DNA of 64,000 nt from Eutreptiella sp. 'Long Island Sound 2002' (GCA_964036045.1 OZ038385.1:24326853-24390852); one strand, 5' to 3'; counted from the stretch's first letter, positions 40,328-49,594 are shown. Notes: a model not told the origin generated them from the sequence alone. Numbers and translations are program-made.

Positions 40328-40585
40328 TCACCACCACCACTGCTGCATCTCCTTGATCGTCTCCTTCAGCTCCTCGATTGTCTCCTTCTGCTCTTTCTGC
40401 TCCTTCTGCAGCTCCTCGTTCCGCTTGCGCAGCTCGCTCACCTCTCGCCACAGTTCTATACATACAAGTAGCGAGAAATTAGAAAGCGCGGTGCACACAG
40501 CGTTCAATCATACAGTGCCTCGCCGTCGTACCTGCCTTCTCCTGCTGCTCGCACGCCAGCAACCGCAAATTGCTTCGCCAATCAC
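40328..40585 (-). CDS. Two exons of a spliced coiled-coil gene (partial)
   Basis: On the minus strand 40455-40328 encodes an ELxKRNEELQKEQKEQ-type heptad coiled coil ending WWW and TGA, with no in-frame ATG. Directly upstream, 40456-40531 looks like a 76-nt intron (GTACG...TATAG). The exon before it, 40585-40532 (54 nt), encodes RSNLRLLACEQQEKA in a phase that restores a Glu codon across the junction. That exon is itself preceded by TGCAG. The upstream end is not resolved. Spliced structure is host-like and unlike most genes of this half. It could be a host gene at an integration junction or an intron-bearing viral gene. Confidence 0.45.
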
Positions 40586-40627
40586 CTGCATACGTGTGTG
40601 ACTGCAAATTGCAACTTGACCCTCCTG

Positions 40628-40981
40628 ATGAATGATGACAGGTTACTTTACTACAGGATACTATCACTATCGTTTAGACGCGTGGACACGCATGACTGGA
40701 TTTTTAACCACAGGCCACCCCCGTCTGGATCATTTCATACAGGTATGGTATATCAACCTGAAGCGGAGGAACATACAATCAACACTGCTGCGTTACGCAT
40801 GCACATGCAGCCGCATATGCTGGAATCGCTGCTGGCTGAGTGGCCGCAGCCAATCTTGCGTATTTTCAACATTCAACACGGAGAGGCCTGGCTGCTGCAC
40901 TTAATTGGTGCATCGAGTGACGAAAGTCTCACAATCCGTCACGATCCAGACTACATTTTACGGCATAACCTGGTGGATTGA
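40628..40981 (+). CDS. Hypothetical protein, possibly frameshifted
   Basis: The first in-frame ATG is 40628. The C-terminal 75 residues (from VYQPEAEEHTI) look like a folded, helical protein ending RHNLVD. The N-terminal part looks better in the neighbouring frame (from 40633, MTGYFTTGYYHYRL) until the CCACCCCC at about 40707-40714, where a one-base change would join the two. Either a frameshift or an intron is present. No family recognised. Confidence 0.4.
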   Translation: MNDDRLLYYRILSLSFRRVDTHDWIFNHRPPPSGSFHTGMVYQPEAEEHTINTAALRMHMQPHMLESLLAEWPQPILRIFNIQHGEAWLLHLIGASSDESLTIRHDPDYILRHNLVD

Positions 40982-41148
40982 GTGACAAAATTCGGAATTT
41001 GGAAAATGTGTCGTCGTGTGTTCCACACGATAAATCCACATAGTTGCTGCTGCTGTTGCTTGTATGTCTGTATGTTTGGAATGTCAATGTCTGAAGGAGA
41101 AAAGATCAAAGCCACACACAATAATAGAAAAGAACGATAAGAACGACG

Positions 41149-44100
41149 ATGGACGCTGCAAAACGGAGAAGAACCAACGACGCCGGTTATGTAAACGTCA
41201 ACCAGGGTATACAGAGTGACAGCAATGAACTGACGATCAGATGCGGCGAGCGAGGTGGTCTGCATCTGACCAGGGACGGCACGTTCCTCGTGTCCCAGCA
41301 GCTGTTATCCGAAATGACCGACATACAGACACTGCAACTCGGGGACACGGCGACTGAGACCCTACTGGACACGGTCTCTGCGAACCTGAATGTCATACAG
41401 TACCGGAGATCGGCCACGGACCACCCGCGCTACGCGGTATCCGTGGACGACCTGAGGACCAATGTGCCAAGCCTGGTCGACGGCGACGGCGTCGTCTACG
41501 GAGGGTTCATCCCCCTGCTGACACTACTGGCGAAACGCCAGCGGGTCATCAACCAGACGGTACCGAAAACCGCGGTGGGTGAAATAGCCCTGATCGACGG
41601 CTACGCCTTCGTGGACATATATCAGACACACGGCAGTGATCTGGTGCAGACACTCACAGGCGAGGCGTTTGGTGTGGCGGTGCGCCACATACCCCCGACA
41701 CCGACGACGGGCCTGCAGCTCGCAATCACCACGGATGTGTGCCAGGCTTACGACGGGCGGGTGTTCCTGATTTTCGACACCGGGAGCACCGAGACGCAGG
41801 GCAGCATCCACTACTCCATCGCGGTGGAGGCGGGGGGCTCGGCCCCACGGGCGACGCTGTACAGCGGGGTGGGATTCACCGGGACGGCCACCGTCCTGGA
41901 TTCCCCCGGTTGGTACAGGGACCTGGGCCCACTGACCGTTGGTTCCGTGTACGTGCCGTTCGGCCGGAGTGTGTCCTTGTACGCGACGGGCGACTCGGGC
42001 CCCTCAGACCCCTCCGGGGTGGTGCTGCCACCACTCCACCTGCACTCGAGCGTCAGCGACCTGGGGGCGCTACCGGTCGACACATTCTGGCTGGCGGGGG
42101 CAGTCCGGTCCGCCGTGGTGGGCGCCGGTGGGACCGGGGCCGTCCCGATCCCGGGCGTCGCGTCCCTGGCGCCCCTCTCGCTGCGACCCTTCCCGGTCGA
42201 CGTAGACCCACGGGTGCCCATCCACTGGCTCGACGCCTGGGTGTCCGGCACCCTGCTCAGCGACCGCGCCAGTCGCGCGGTGGTCGCCAGCGACGGTGAC
42301 CCCGTCGACCTGTGGGAGTACGCGGGTGGGCCGTCGTCCACCTGGCCGGCGGTGGCCACCGGCGCGGCGAAACCCGTGTACCACATCAGCCAGTTTGACG
42401 GGTTACCTGCCGTATCGTTCCCGGATGACACGACGCGGCTGTTGCTCGACCTCCGCAGCAACAACACCCCCCGCATGGTCAACACGACCGTGTTCCTCGT
42501 GGTCGACGCGTCCGGCATGGCAAACGACGGCGTTCTTCTGGAGTCTGTCGGGACCAAACGTGCGGTGACAGTGCCCGGGTCACTGCGGCTCGAGGCCAGG
42601 CTGAACCAGACCTCGGATAGCAACCAGACACTGCACCTGTACCAGTCCTCGGATAGCAACCAGCTGCCGGGCAACGCGATCACAACCAATCGGACCAGCC
42701 TTACCCCGGATTTCAGAATGGTCATCGCGTTTCGCGTCACAGAGCAAGCGGGCGACCTGACACTCACCCTCTACGACTACGACACATCAAACCCACAGAC
42801 GCTGCTGTACCAGGGTGGGACACCCGGGGAATTCGCGAGGGCCGCGCACGCGAACGTCACCCACCTCCAGATTGGCGCTGCGGGTGTGCACATCCACGAG
42901 CTACGGGTGTACCCCGCATCACTGGAGACGGATGACGTGGCGGCTATCATGACACAGCTGCGGTCCAAATGGCCGGTACCAGTACCAAAGGCAGACCTCA
43001 TGTGGGCGTGGTACGACTTTGCAGACCCGACGCGAATGTCGTCTGACGCAATCGGAGCAAGCCTGGGGGTCAACCACAACGACAACGTGCGGTTCGTCGA
43101 GGACAAGTCCGGGAACGGTAGGAACATTAGGGACATATCGAATACCATTAACCACGCATACTACGTGGACGGAAGTCACCCACTGGCCATCAACAGCACG
43201 GGCGTCCTCCGACTGGAGGTGGGGCCGGCCAGAAGCGACACGCTGCGTTACGCACTGGCAACGAATGCCCCGACGCAGATGTCGCGTCTCCTGGTATTCC
43301 GGACCCAAAGCTTCGGTTCCTCGTACTCCATACACCCATCAACAACCGATAGCAGGAGCCATCTACTGGACAGTCAGCGAAGAACGCGGGACGTGTTCGC
43401 ATCGGATCTTCCCAGTCCTGATCCTAACCAAGGCCCACAGTTCTACAACGAACCGCTAAATGGTAATCTAGTGGTGTCGTACGCGTCGTACTACAAGGAC
43501 GCGCAGGGTCATACCATTGTGACGACACACCGGTTTAACACACTCGAAACCGCGGGTGCAGTGCAACGGACAGGAAACAACGCCTGGTTCTCGCCGGGGG
43601 ACTACATGCGGTGCGGGATCCAAGGGACCCAAACCGAACCGACCGAGTGGTGCCTTGCCGAGGTCATCTACTGGTCGACCGTGCTCGACCTGGGGTCACT
43701 GCAGCAAGTCCGCCTCTACTTGGCCCAAAAGTGGGGATGGGTGGATTCCGCCTGGGCCGTGCAACAGCCCGTTGCCACGCCCCTCCTGCTACACCTGGAC
43801 GCATCTGACACCAACACCCTGTACACGGACGAAGCGGGTACCCAGGCCGTCACCGTGGCAGGTGACCCTATCCGGTTCATCGCCGACAAGAGCGGCAACG
43901 GGAACCACGCGGTACGACGGGTCCACGTGTCCGCGGACGACGGGGCCATCACTTGGAGCGACGCAGCAGCAGCGACCGGCTCGGCGACCGGCGCGATACG
44001 CGGCAACAGCGTCGCAACCGGCGCGTTCGAATACACCGTCCCCCGGCTCCTCAAAAGCATCAAGACAAAAATGCAACAATCGGGTGCCACACTGGTCCTA

Positions 44101-44547
44101 ACCATGAAATTTCCACCCTTCGCCGACTTTACCGGTTCCAACTACAAATACATCAGGCACCCGTTGAGCCCCGTGGACAGGCACACGAATATCATCGACG
44201 GGAATGGCCGGGTGGGGGAACATTTCGGGTACGGTGTCAGATTCCTGACCGATGCTGTGTGGAGCCCGATCGCAACGTACACGGAGGCACCCATCCTCTA
44301 CGTGGTTGTAGCGGGTGATTCCTCACAGCAAACGTCCATGTGGGTGAACGGGAAACAGAAGAGCTCGATGTCGTACGACCCCTCCTTTTTGGACTACTAC
44401 TACTCCCTCGGTGATGTAACGACATCTGATGGGTGGTATGGCGACCTGCTAGAGCTCCGGGTGTACAACAGGCCATATGAGGGTGCAGAGCTCACCAGCC
44501 TCAACAACGAGCTCATGACCAAGTGGGGGGTGACACCCGACGCGTGA
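41149..44547 (+). CDS. Large LamG-like surface/structural protein, 1,132 aa
   Basis: The ATG at 41149 follows an A-rich leader. Residues about 85-135 (SVDDLRTNVPSLV...GGFIPLLTLLAKRQ) resemble the C-terminal half of an S74 intramolecular chaperone domain. They are followed by ALIDGYAFVDI, also found near the end of the neighbouring fibre protein. Three concanavalin/LamG-like units begin near residues 357, 617 and 879. Each starts with a W/L-x-D/A strand (HWLDAWVSG, WAWYDFADP, LLHLDASDT) and then has a DKSGNG or equivalent turn. Such jelly-roll modules bind sugars or build virion surfaces. There is no signal peptide or membrane helix. GC content is clearly higher than that of neighbouring genes. 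Likely a virion surface protein. Confidence 0.75.
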   Translation: MDAAKRRRTNDAGYVNVNQGIQSDSNELTIRCGERGGLHLTRDGTFLVSQQLLSEMTDIQTLQLGDTATETLLDTVSANLNVIQYRRSATDHPRYAVSVDDLRTNVPSLVDGDGVVYGGFIPLLTLLAKRQRVINQTVPKTAVGEIALIDGYAFVDIYQTHGSDLVQTLTGEAFGVAVRHIPPTPTTGLQLAITTDVCQAYDGRVFLIFDTGSTETQGSIHYSIAVEAGGSAPRATLYSGVGFTGTATVLDSPGWYRDLGPLTVGSVYVPFGRSVSLYATGDSGPSDPSGVVLPPLHLHSSVSDLGALPVDTFWLAGAVRSAVVGAGGTGAVPIPGVASLAPLSLRPFPVDVDPRVPIHWLDAWVSGTLLSDRASRAVVASDGDPVDLWEYAGGPSSTWPAVATGAAKPVYHISQFDGLPAVSFPDDTTRLLLDLRSNNTPRMVNTTVFLVVDASGMANDGVLLESVGTKRAVTVPGSLRLEARLNQTSDSNQTLHLYQSSDSNQLPGNAITTNRTSLTPDFRMVIAFRVTEQAGDLTLTLYDYDTSNPQTLLYQGGTPGEFARAAHANVTHLQIGAAGVHIHELRVYPASLETDDVAAIMTQLRSKWPVPVPKADLMWAWYDFADPTRMSSDAIGASLGVNHNDNVRFVEDKSGNGRNIRDISNTINHAYYVDGSHPLAINSTGVLRLEVGPARSDTLRYALATNAPTQMSRLLVFRTQSFGSSYSIHPSTTDSRSHLLDSQRRTRDVFASDLPSPDPNQGPQFYNEPLNGNLVVSYASYYKDAQGHTIVTTHRFNTLETAGAVQRTGNNAWFSPGDYMRCGIQGTQTEPTEWCLAEVIYWSTVLDLGSLQQVRLYLAQKWGWVDSAWAVQQPVATPLLLHLDASDTNTLYTDEAGTQAVTVAGDPIRFIADKSGNGNHAVRRVHVSADDGAITWSDAAAATGSATGAIRGNSVATGAFEYTVPRLLKSIKTKMQQSGATLVLTMKFPPFADFTGSNYKYIRHPLSPVDRHTNIIDGNGRVGEHFGYGVRFLTDAVWSPIATYTEAPILYVVVAGDSSQQTSMWVNGKQKSSMSYDPSFLDYYYSLGDVTTSDGWYGDLLELRVYNRPYEGAELTSLNNELMTKWGVTPDA

Positions 44548-44557
44548 TTTGGCACGC
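44542..44557 (+). terminator. Short palindrome at the LamG gene stop
   Basis: GCGTG and CACGC form a 5-bp stem around a 6-nt loop overlapping the TGA stop. It is short and may be chance. Confidence 0.25.
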
Positions 44558-44596
44558 ACGGACAGGGACCAAAAAGCGGGCGCGACAGACGACGAG

Positions 44597-44704
44597 ATGG
44601 GCATCAACGCGGGTCTGGCTGGCATGGTGGTGGTGGCGCTTGTCGTCGTACTACTTCGCGTACGCGGTCGCAACGGGCCTGACTTATTAATTGACATGCA
44701 ATGA
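44597..44704 (+). CDS. 35-residue predicted membrane peptide
   Basis: An ATG at 44597 opens a 35-codon frame: a short polar start (MGIN), one strong hydrophobic helix rich in Val/Leu (about residues 6-21), then a basic RVRGRN and a short tail. It lies between the LamG and the fibre genes on the same strand. Single-helix micro-proteins are common in virions. With nothing else to support it, it remains tentative. Confidence 0.35.
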   Translation: MGINAGLAGMVVVALVVVLLRVRGRNGPDLLIDMQ

Positions 44705-44821
44705 AAACCTGCGCTGTTCGGTTAGCCACACGGTGTCGACGTGCCGACGTGGGGGGTCATCTGCTAATGTTGTCAGTTCTTTAATGAACCGTGTTTTTCT
44801 TGCTTGTAAAAAAAAATAAAA

Positions 44822-47800
44822 ATGTCCCATTCCAGTGTGCATGGTTATGTGCGAAAGTACAGCTGGCGCACCGGGCCTGATCATCTGAACCAACCCAATC
44901 TTGCCAATCCAGTCACATGGAATGTCAATACAACGGTAGCAGGCACGCTTGATGTGACGGGTGCCACACTCCTTCATAATGGGCTCTCTGTGGACACGGG
45001 GAAGCCTACCACACTTGGGGGCACACTGAGTGTAGGGGACACTGCCATCGGAGGTACGCTGGGTGTGACAAGGAACATAGCCGTCGGTGGCACGCTTGAT
45101 GTAACCGGTTCAACAAATTTGAACGACGGTGCACTTGGGGGGAAGTTGACGGTCGCCAAGGAGACGACACTGAAGGACAAGCTAACTGTGGTCGGCGACA
45201 AGGCTACCGGTTTGGGCGGTGCCCTCACGGTGGACGGGGCGACGACATTGAAGGGTGACCTGACTGTGCAGGGGCAACAACTGGACCTTGACGGTGGCAA
45301 TCTTGCCGGTGTTCGCACGCTGTCGGGCGCCAAGGATGCCAACAACAACACCGTCCCCGTGACGCTGGCGGACGTGGGCACCCTCAGGGGCACGACAGAT
45401 GGACAGGGCGGCACCAGTGCCGTCAAGGTGGCGGGGAATCTGGACCTTGACGGTGGCCATCTTGCCGGTGTCCGCACGCTGTCGGGCGCCAAGGATGCCA
45501 ACAACAACACCGTCGCCGTGACGCTGGCGGACGTGGGCACCCTGAGGGGCACGACAGACAGACACGGCAACACCAGTGCCGTCAGGGTGGCGGGGGATCT
45601 GGACCTTGACGGTGGCAATCTTACCGGTGTCCACACGCTGTCGGGCGCCAAGGATGCCAACAACAACCCCGTCCCCGTGATGCTGGCAGACGTGGGCACC
45701 CTAAGGGGCACGACAGATGGACAGGGCGGCACCAGTGCTGTCAAGGTGGCGGGGAATCTGGACCTTGACGGTGGCAATCTTGCCGGTGTCCGCACGCTGT
45801 CGGGCGCCAAGGATGCCAACAACAACCCCGTCCCCGTGACGCTGGCGGACGTGGGCACCCTGAGGGGCACGACAGACAGACACGGCAACACCAGTGCCGT
45901 CAGGGTGGCGGGGGATCTGGACCTTGACGGTGGCAATCTTACCGGTGTCCACACGCTGTCGGGCGCCAAGGATGCCAACAACAACCCCGTCCCCGTGACG
46001 CTGGCAGACGTGGGCACCCTGAGGGGCACGACAGACAGACACGGCAACACCAGTGACGTCAGGGTGGCGGGGGATCTGGACCTTGACGGTGGCAATCTTA
46101 CCGGTGTCCACACGCTGTCGGGCGCGAAGGATGCCAACAACAACACCGTCGCCGTGACGCTGGCGGACGTGGGCACCCTGAAGGGCACAACAGACGGACA
46201 CGGCAACACCAGTGCCGTCAAGGTGGCGGGGGGTCTGGACCTTGACGGTGGCAATCTTGCCAGTGTCCACACGCTGTCGGGCGCCAAGGATGCCAACAAC
46301 AACACCGTCGCCGTGACGCTGGCGGACGTGGGCACCCTGAAGGGCACAACAGACGGACACGGCAACACCAGTGCCGTCAGGGTGGCGGGGGATCTGGACC
46401 TTGACGGTGGCAATCTTACCGGTGTCGGCACGCTGTCGGGCGCCAAGGATGCCAACAACAACACCGTCCCCGTGACGCTGGCGGACGTGGGCACCCTGAA
46501 GGGCACAACAGACGGACACGGCAACACCAGTGCCGTCAGGGTGGCGGGGGATCTGGACCTTGACGGTGGCAATCTTACCGGTGTCCACACGCTGTCGGGC
46601 GCCAAGGATGCCAACAACAACCCCGTCGCCGTGACGCTGGCGGACGTGGGCACCCTGAAGGGCACAACAGACGGACACGGCAACACCAGTGCCGTCAAGG
46701 TGGCGGGGGGTCTGGACCTTGACGGTGGCAATCTTGCCAGTGTCCACACGCTGTCGGGCGCCAAGGATGCCAACAACAACCCCGTCCCCGTGACGCTGGC
46801 AGACGTGGGCACCCTGAAGGGCACAACAGACGGACACGGCAACACCAGTGCCGTCAGGGTGTCGGGGGATCTGGACCTTGACGGTGGCAATCTTACCGGT
46901 GTCCACACGCTGTCGGGCGCCAAGGATGCCAACAACAACACCGTCGCCGTGACGCTGGCGGACGTGGGCACCCTGAAGGGCACAACAGACGGACACGGCA
47001 ACACCAGTGCCGTCAAGGTGGCGGGGGATCTGGACCTTGACGGTGGCAATCTTGCCGGTGTCCACACGCTGTCGGGCGCCAAGGATGCCAACAACAACCC
47101 CGTCCCCGTGACGCTGGCGGACGTGGGCACCCTGAGGGGCACGACAGACGGACAGGGCAACACCAGTGCCGTGAAGGTGGCGGGCAGGCTGACAGTCACA
47201 GGGACTATTACGGGCAATCTCAATGGTACCGCAACAAATGCTGGCCATGCAACCACAGCAACAAATGCTGACCATGCAACTGCAGCAACCACAGCAACCA
47301 CAGCAACGAATGCTGGCCACGCAACCACAGCAACGAATGCTGGCCATGCAACCACAGCAACGAATGCTGGCCATGCAACCACAGCAACAACAGCAACCAG
47401 TGTGGCACATTCACTCGAAATAAGAGTCGACGGGCAAAGGAAAGCCACGTATAATGGTAGTGCTGGTACGACTGTCGACATAACCACATCCAATAATACT
47501 GTACCCGATCCTTTGTCAGTCACTGAAGTTGACATCGATTTCCTCAAGACTCGGGTAATAGTTGGTCAGCAGAAAGCAGCACTGGCCGATCCAGGTGGTG
47601 GTCCGCCTTATGGGTTCACCATCTATCCTTACGTCCCAGACGCAGTGATTCAAAAGGTTGGCGAACACGGCTATTCTATTCACCCTGCACCTCCACCATC
47701 CGACCAACGCCTTGATATATTTGGGTCGGTACAGGCGCGCGGAGTTGTGGACATGAATAATACATGTGACGTGCGTCTGAAGTGTGTCACAAACAGAAAT

Positions 47801-48346
47801 GTTAGCACAGGCGGATTGTTACAGGATTTGTGTGAATTGGAGTTGTTTGAATTCAAGTTCGATGAAAAACTCAATGCGTGTCGATTCAAGGGCATTTTAC
47901 CTACGGGGGAAAGACTGGGTGTCAGCGCACAGGAGGTGCAGAAACGATTCCCACTTGCTGTTTCACAAAATCCAATACTACCGATGGAAATGCAGGAGGA
48001 GTCGACTGATAATGGTGAGTATCTGACTCTTCTACCGAACCAGTTGGTCATACCACTCATTGGTGCAGTCCAAGCATTGCATATGCAGTTAGGGAACCAA
48101 CCCCGTGTTGATAGGGTACTCCTGGCTGATGGTCTGGCATTCGTGGATATTCGAGAACGTTGGGGTGATGTGTATGCAGTTCGCGTGGCGGAAACAACAA
48201 AATATAAGTGTGTGGTTACAACCCAGAACGAGGGGGGCTGGGACGCCACGCGGGGTGTGGTGAATAGTGGCGTGCTGCGTATTGTGTGCCAAAACCCGTT
48301 GTCGAACGACTTGGTATCGTACATACTTGTTTGTACGGACATCTAG
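44822..48346 (+). CDS. Repeat fibre protein with S74 chaperone end, 1,174 aa
   Basis: Starts at an ATG after an A-rich leader (AAAAAAAAATAAAA). Residues 35-150 contain short beta-solenoid-like repeats (GTLDVTGATLL, GGTLSVGDTAIGG). Residues 154-789 are twelve exact-length 53-aa repeats (LDLDGGNLAGVRTLSGAKD...). Residues about 800-860 are a TNAGHATTA repeat. The C-terminus (about 970-1090) reads as a Peptidase S74 intramolecular chaperone: DVRLK, a helical hairpin, GVSAQEVQKRFP and IPLIGAVQALHM. In known tail fibres the residue before DxRxK is a Ser, used for self-cleavage after trimer assembly; here it is Cys982. After the chaperone comes a further 100 residues with LADGLAFVDI. It looks like a trimeric adhesion fibre. 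Confidence 0.8.
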   Translation: MSHSSVHGYVRKYSWRTGPDHLNQPNLANPVTWNVNTTVAGTLDVTGATLLHNGLSVDTGKPTTLGGTLSVGDTAIGGTLGVTRNIAVGGTLDVTGSTNLNDGALGGKLTVAKETTLKDKLTVVGDKATGLGGALTVDGATTLKGDLTVQGQQLDLDGGNLAGVRTLSGAKDANNNTVPVTLADVGTLRGTTDGQGGTSAVKVAGNLDLDGGHLAGVRTLSGAKDANNNTVAVTLADVGTLRGTTDRHGNTSAVRVAGDLDLDGGNLTGVHTLSGAKDANNNPVPVMLADVGTLRGTTDGQGGTSAVKVAGNLDLDGGNLAGVRTLSGAKDANNNPVPVTLADVGTLRGTTDRHGNTSAVRVAGDLDLDGGNLTGVHTLSGAKDANNNPVPVTLADVGTLRGTTDRHGNTSDVRVAGDLDLDGGNLTGVHTLSGAKDANNNTVAVTLADVGTLKGTTDGHGNTSAVKVAGGLDLDGGNLASVHTLSGAKDANNNTVAVTLADVGTLKGTTDGHGNTSAVRVAGDLDLDGGNLTGVGTLSGAKDANNNTVPVTLADVGTLKGTTDGHGNTSAVRVAGDLDLDGGNLTGVHTLSGAKDANNNPVAVTLADVGTLKGTTDGHGNTSAVKVAGGLDLDGGNLASVHTLSGAKDANNNPVPVTLADVGTLKGTTDGHGNTSAVRVSGDLDLDGGNLTGVHTLSGAKDANNNTVAVTLADVGTLKGTTDGHGNTSAVKVAGDLDLDGGNLAGVHTLSGAKDANNNPVPVTLADVGTLRGTTDGQGNTSAVKVAGRLTVTGTITGNLNGTATNAGHATTATNADHATAATTATTATNAGHATTATNAGHATTATNAGHATTATTATSVAHSLEIRVDGQRKATYNGSAGTTVDITTSNNTVPDPLSVTEVDIDFLKTRVIVGQQKAALADPGGGPPYGFTIYPYVPDAVIQKVGEHGYSIHPAPPPSDQRLDIFGSVQARGVVDMNNTCDVRLKCVTNRNVSTGGLLQDLCELELFEFKFDEKLNACRFKGILPTGERLGVSAQEVQKRFPLAVSQNPILPMEMQEESTDNGEYLTLLPNQLVIPLIGAVQALHMQLGNQPRVDRVLLADGLAFVDIRERWGDVYAVRVAETTKYKCVVTTQNEGGWDATRGVVNSGVLRIVCQNPLSNDLVSYILVCTDI
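45281..47188 (+). repeat. Twelve 159-bp tandem repeats
   Basis: CTGGACCTTGACGGTGGC starts at 45281, 45440 and every 159 bp up to 47030, twelve units in all with no length change. Sequence differences among units are few and often shared by alternate copies (GGACAGGGC versus GGACACGGC), showing ongoing homogenisation. Confidence 0.95.
47228..47400 (+). repeat. 27-bp repeats coding TNAGHATTA
   Basis: ACAAATGCTGGCCATGCAAC-type units repeat six or seven times with small deletions, all in frame. Confidence 0.85.
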
Positions 48347-48759
48347 CTCATTCTACCGGTATGAAGCAAGCGTCACATTTGGCGCGCCATCACAGTCACA
48401 ATTGCACAAAACCTGTACTTCCTCACGTATTATGTGTCAGAACGATCTGGTCTCGTATACCATTGTCTGTACAGATATTGATCAAGCGTGACAGGCTGGG
48501 AGTTTGTTTCGCCTGAATTGAAGACTGCATGCTGTGCCGGGACTCGATTTGGAGGGGACTAGGCCAAATAACAGTGGTGGATAATGCTGCTCATCCAGTC
48601 ACAATCTGGCAGGGGACGAAGTCCTATCCGTGCCAGGCAACACGGGTAATCAATGGTGTTGGACTACGTATTATGTGTCAGAACCCTTCATGTAACGATC
48701 TGGTCTCGTATACCATTGTCTGTACAGATATTGATCAAGCGTCTCAATAGCCAACAATC
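48347..48759 (+). pseudogene. Two decayed copies of the fibre gene 3' end
   Basis: The last exon-like piece of the fibre gene (about 48270-48346, coding LRIVCQNP...DLVSYILVCTD) recurs at about 48425-48490 and again at 48660-48750. In the second extra copy an open frame of 73 codons (48529-48750) starts at an ATG and ends LVSYTIVCTDIDQASQ, so it might still be translated. The first copy is frameshifted. Both are downstream, in tandem and on the same strand. Confidence 0.65.
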
Positions 48760-49212
48760 AATTTGTCAATCACCCTTGAGGGTGCACGGTGCAGATGCAA
48801 TTTGTGAACTGGTCGGCTGAGCAAGGTAAGTGGTCCAGTCCACCTATTCAAATGCCCCCATGCCAACCGCAGTGGTAACTTGCGTGTGGTGATATCTCTG
48901 GGTCGTAGACACAACCACTTACATTGTCTGGTGATGCATGCAGATGACCAGATTACATTACAGCCATACCATGCAGATTACCAGATTACAGCCATACATT
49001 AGTGGCCATACATGAATAATCACATTCCATATGCACCGAATGCCGGTGAACACGTTTGTTTGCAAATTGACCACCACCTTCAAACTTCTTGCGCCAGGCT
49101 TCCGTTGGAACGCCTAAGGGTACGCCTAAGGGACGAAAAACCAAATTTCCGTCGTCCCTTTACTAAAGTTTCACACAAATTCATGGAACGACTGAGCCCC
49201 CCCCCGTGCACA
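48760..49212. other. Intergenic with short CAGATTAC repeats
   Basis: No gene. CATGCAGAT(T/G)ACCAGATTACA occurs twice at about 48938-48995 with neighbouring ACAGCCATAC repeats. A small open frame at 49012-49218 has no recognisable feature. Confidence 0.4.
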
Positions 49213-49238
49213 CCCTAACCCTAACCCTAACCCTAACC
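49213..49238 (-). repeat. Interstitial CCCTAA telomere-like array
   Basis: Four exact CCCTAA units follow one another. This is the only telomere-like array deep inside the dense ORF region. Its orientation is opposite to the array at 9052. Confidence 0.85.
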
Positions 49239-49393
49239 TGCATGTTGTATCGCAGAATATCACCAGCCTTCAAAAACATGCGTAGTGGTCGCCGTGTGAA
49301 CGCAAGGCAAGGCAACGACAACAACAGGTTGTGTTTCGCCACGCCGTGACAGGATTGGTAAGTGCAAATTAAGCCAACACAGTGAGGACCGTC

Positions 49394-49594
49394 CTAAAAG
49401 TGAACCGCAATACGCTTTGGAGGATAGTTGAGAATCCAGAATGCCTCGTACAGGACAAATATGACAGCGAGGCCAAATAGAATCAGGGCAAGGCACTTTT
49501 CGTGTGTGTACATATGAAGTCGGTAAGCAGTGAACATCAAAAAGGGTGCAACAACAAAGATTGCGAAAGCCCGTCCAGGCTGCTCTGTGATCAC
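49394..49594 (-). CDS. Small two-helix membrane protein
   Basis: 66 residues with two hydrophobic helices, AFAIFVVAPFLMFTAYRL and ALILFGLAVIFVLYEAFWIL, joined by a short THEK loop and ending in a basic tail. The frame has no ATG at this position (the first codon given is GTG); the first Met is residue 20. Its pattern recalls small conserved membrane proteins of several NCLDVs (arginine near the start, then a YEAFW-like end). That similarity is from memory and should be tested. Start uncertain. Confidence 0.5.
   Translation of the reverse strand: MITEQPGRAFAIFVVAPFLMFTAYRLHMYTHEKCLALILFGLAVIFVLYEAFWILNYPPKRIAVHF

Noticed and set aside
42070-42767. Minus- and plus-strand frames over the LamG gene
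   Set aside because: High GC at third positions keeps other frames open; none has domain-like content.
44974-47547. Long minus-strand frames across the fibre gene (857 and 569 codons)
   Set aside because: They follow the 159-bp repeats exactly in antisense. Because 159 is divisible by three, several frames stay open by periodicity.
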